Below, in pieces: positions 63,400-64,000 of a stretch of DNA of 64,000 nt. How positions within the stretch are numbered: position 1 is the first letter of the stretch; every line of letters begins with the position of its first letter. The notes below the pieces were generated by a model, which was not told where the DNA came from, searched no databases, and saw only the letters and a list, made by a program, of their open reading frames with translations. A program made the translations under genes and the position numbers. The stretch comes from Paracoccaceae bacterium (GTDB lineage Bacteria > Pseudomonadota > Alphaproteobacteria > Rhodobacterales > Rhodobacteraceae), in NCBI GenBank assembly GCA_020446815.1, contig JAGRDY010000029.1, positions 1 through 64,000 of the forward strand, given 5' to 3'.

Positions 63400-64000
63400 A
63401 TGAACCTTTTTGGTGGATTGGGGATTCGGGCTTCGCTGGCTCTGACCGTGTTTCTTGCGGCCGGTGTCGCGCTTGGTCAGGAGATCATCAGCAAGGAATA
63501 TGACGACGGCGGTATCTACGAAGGCACTTTCAAGGACGGGTTGCAACATGGCACCGGCACCTACCGGCTGCCGAACGGGTACGAATATACCGGCGATTGG
63601 GTCGAGGGCGAGATCCTCGGTCAGGGCGTGGCCCGTTACCCGAACGGATCGGTCTATGAAGGCCAGTTCGTCAAGGGCAAGCCGCAGGGCCACGGCAAGA
63701 TCACCTTTGCCGACGGCGGCCAGTACGAGGGCAACTGGGTCGACGGCGAAATCGAGGGCGAAGGGGTCGCCCATTACGCCAACGGCGTTGTCTATACCGG
63801 CAGTTTCAGCAAGGCCCTGCATAACGGCAAAGGCAAGATCGAAAACCCCAACGGATACACATATGACGGCGATTGGGTGAACAACGTCAAGGAAGGCAAG
63901 GGCCGGATCACATACCCGGATGGCGCGGTCTATGAAGGCGACATGCTCAACGGCCAGCGGGCCGGCCAGGGCAAGCTGACACTGCCGGACGGGCTGGTCT
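63400..64000 (+). CDS. MORN-repeat protein, exported (3' end outside window)
   Basis: The frame from ATG 63400 begins MNLFGGLGIRASLALTVFLAAGVALGQ (a signal peptide, cleaved near ALG|Q), then repeated MORN units such as GIYEGTFKDGLQHGTGTYR, YEGQFVKGKPQGHGKI and YEGNWVDGEIEGEGVAHY, about 23 residues apart. At least six repeats are seen before the window ends, with no stop. MORN repeats often mediate binding to membranes or lipids; the role in bacteria is mostly unknown. About 237 bases upstream, to the start of nadE, hold no gene. Confidence 0.88.
   Translation, partial: MNLFGGLGIRASLALTVFLAAGVALGQEIISKEYDDGGIYEGTFKDGLQHGTGTYRLPNGYEYTGDWVEGEILGQGVARYPNGSVYEGQFVKGKPQGHGKITFADGGQYEGNWVDGEIEGEGVAHYANGVVYTGSFSKALHNGKGKIENPNGYTYDGDWVNNVKEGKGRITYPDGAVYEGDMLNGQRAGQGKLTLPDGLV

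Noticed and set aside
63163-63822. Upstream in-frame extension of nadE to 63822
   Set aside because: It lies antisense to the MORN-repeat gene, and its repeats mirror the MORN codons. The nitrilase domain starts at the ATG at 63162.
1-64000. CRISPR arrays, insertion sequences, prophage or integrons
   Set aside because: No regularly spaced repeats with unique spacers, transposase or integrase-like proteins, or phage structural genes were seen. The tandem repeats noted are contiguous and short.

Overview
The window looks like chromosomal core sequence from a member of the Rhodobacterales (Rhodobacteraceae or Paracoccaceae) in the Alphaproteobacteria. The evidence is high G+C, GTG and TTG starts, many ATGA/GTGA stop-start overlaps, the alphaproteobacterial block folK-rpoZ-rel-DUF2062-pdxJ-acpS-lepB-rnc-era-DUF1491-recO, a chvI-chvG-hprK-rapZ-ptsM-ptsH block divergent from pckA, and an N-terminally extended acyl-CoA dehydrogenase resembling methylsuccinyl-CoA dehydrogenase. 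I cannot name the genus. I saw no rRNA, no convincing tRNA, no CRISPR array and no insertion sequence or prophage.

Layout. 0-11 kb: 5' end of tuf, a lipoprotein, a cytochrome P450, parC, an SDR, a HIG1-like protein with a cobalamin adenosyltransferase, etfBA with a terminator, a DUF6473 protein, 3-hydroxyacyl-CoA dehydrogenase and a PlsC-like acyltransferase. 11-20 kb: regulatory PTS (HPr, EIIA-Man, RapZ, HprK) joined by stop-start overlaps or short gaps to ChvG/ChvI, then pckA, a TauE exporter and the Mcd-like dehydrogenase. 20-31 kb: an MFS protein and the long minus-strand housekeeping block recO to folK. 31-41 kb: NYN protein, ispH, LysE exporter, methyltransferase, rnhA, fmt with two deformylase genes (one lacking key active-site residues), a PatB/MalY C-S lyase, an MltB-type transglycosylase, a universal-stress-protein remnant and a second TauE exporter. 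41-55 kb: smc, a GT87-like membrane protein, a GNAT protein, a split MnmC pair (FAD oxidoreductase and MnmD), a DMT exporter, slt, dapA, RidA and an amidohydrolase. 54.8-64 kb: a minus-strand run with two glycosyltransferase genes and several unrecognised proteins, then a D-lyxose isomerase-like protein, nadE and a MORN-repeat protein that runs off the window.

How the genes fit together. Carbon and energy genes recur: pckA, etfBA, hydroxyacyl-CoA dehydrogenase, the Mcd-like enzyme and the HPr/HprK/EIIA switch. The same 12-bp dyad (GTTAGCGCCAAC and its reverse complement) lies upstream of both etfBA and pckA and suggests a shared LacI-type regulator. pckA also has a strong terminator-like hairpin in its leader. 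The most unusual observations are this paired operator, the leader hairpin, the Cys-to-Ser and Glu-to-Gln deformylase paralogue, the 686-residue protein that looks like two GT-B halves in tandem within an undescribed gene run, and several GC-rich tandem repeats between otherwise conserved genes.

Everything here was read by eye. Family names rest on motifs and remembered family features. No database search was run.
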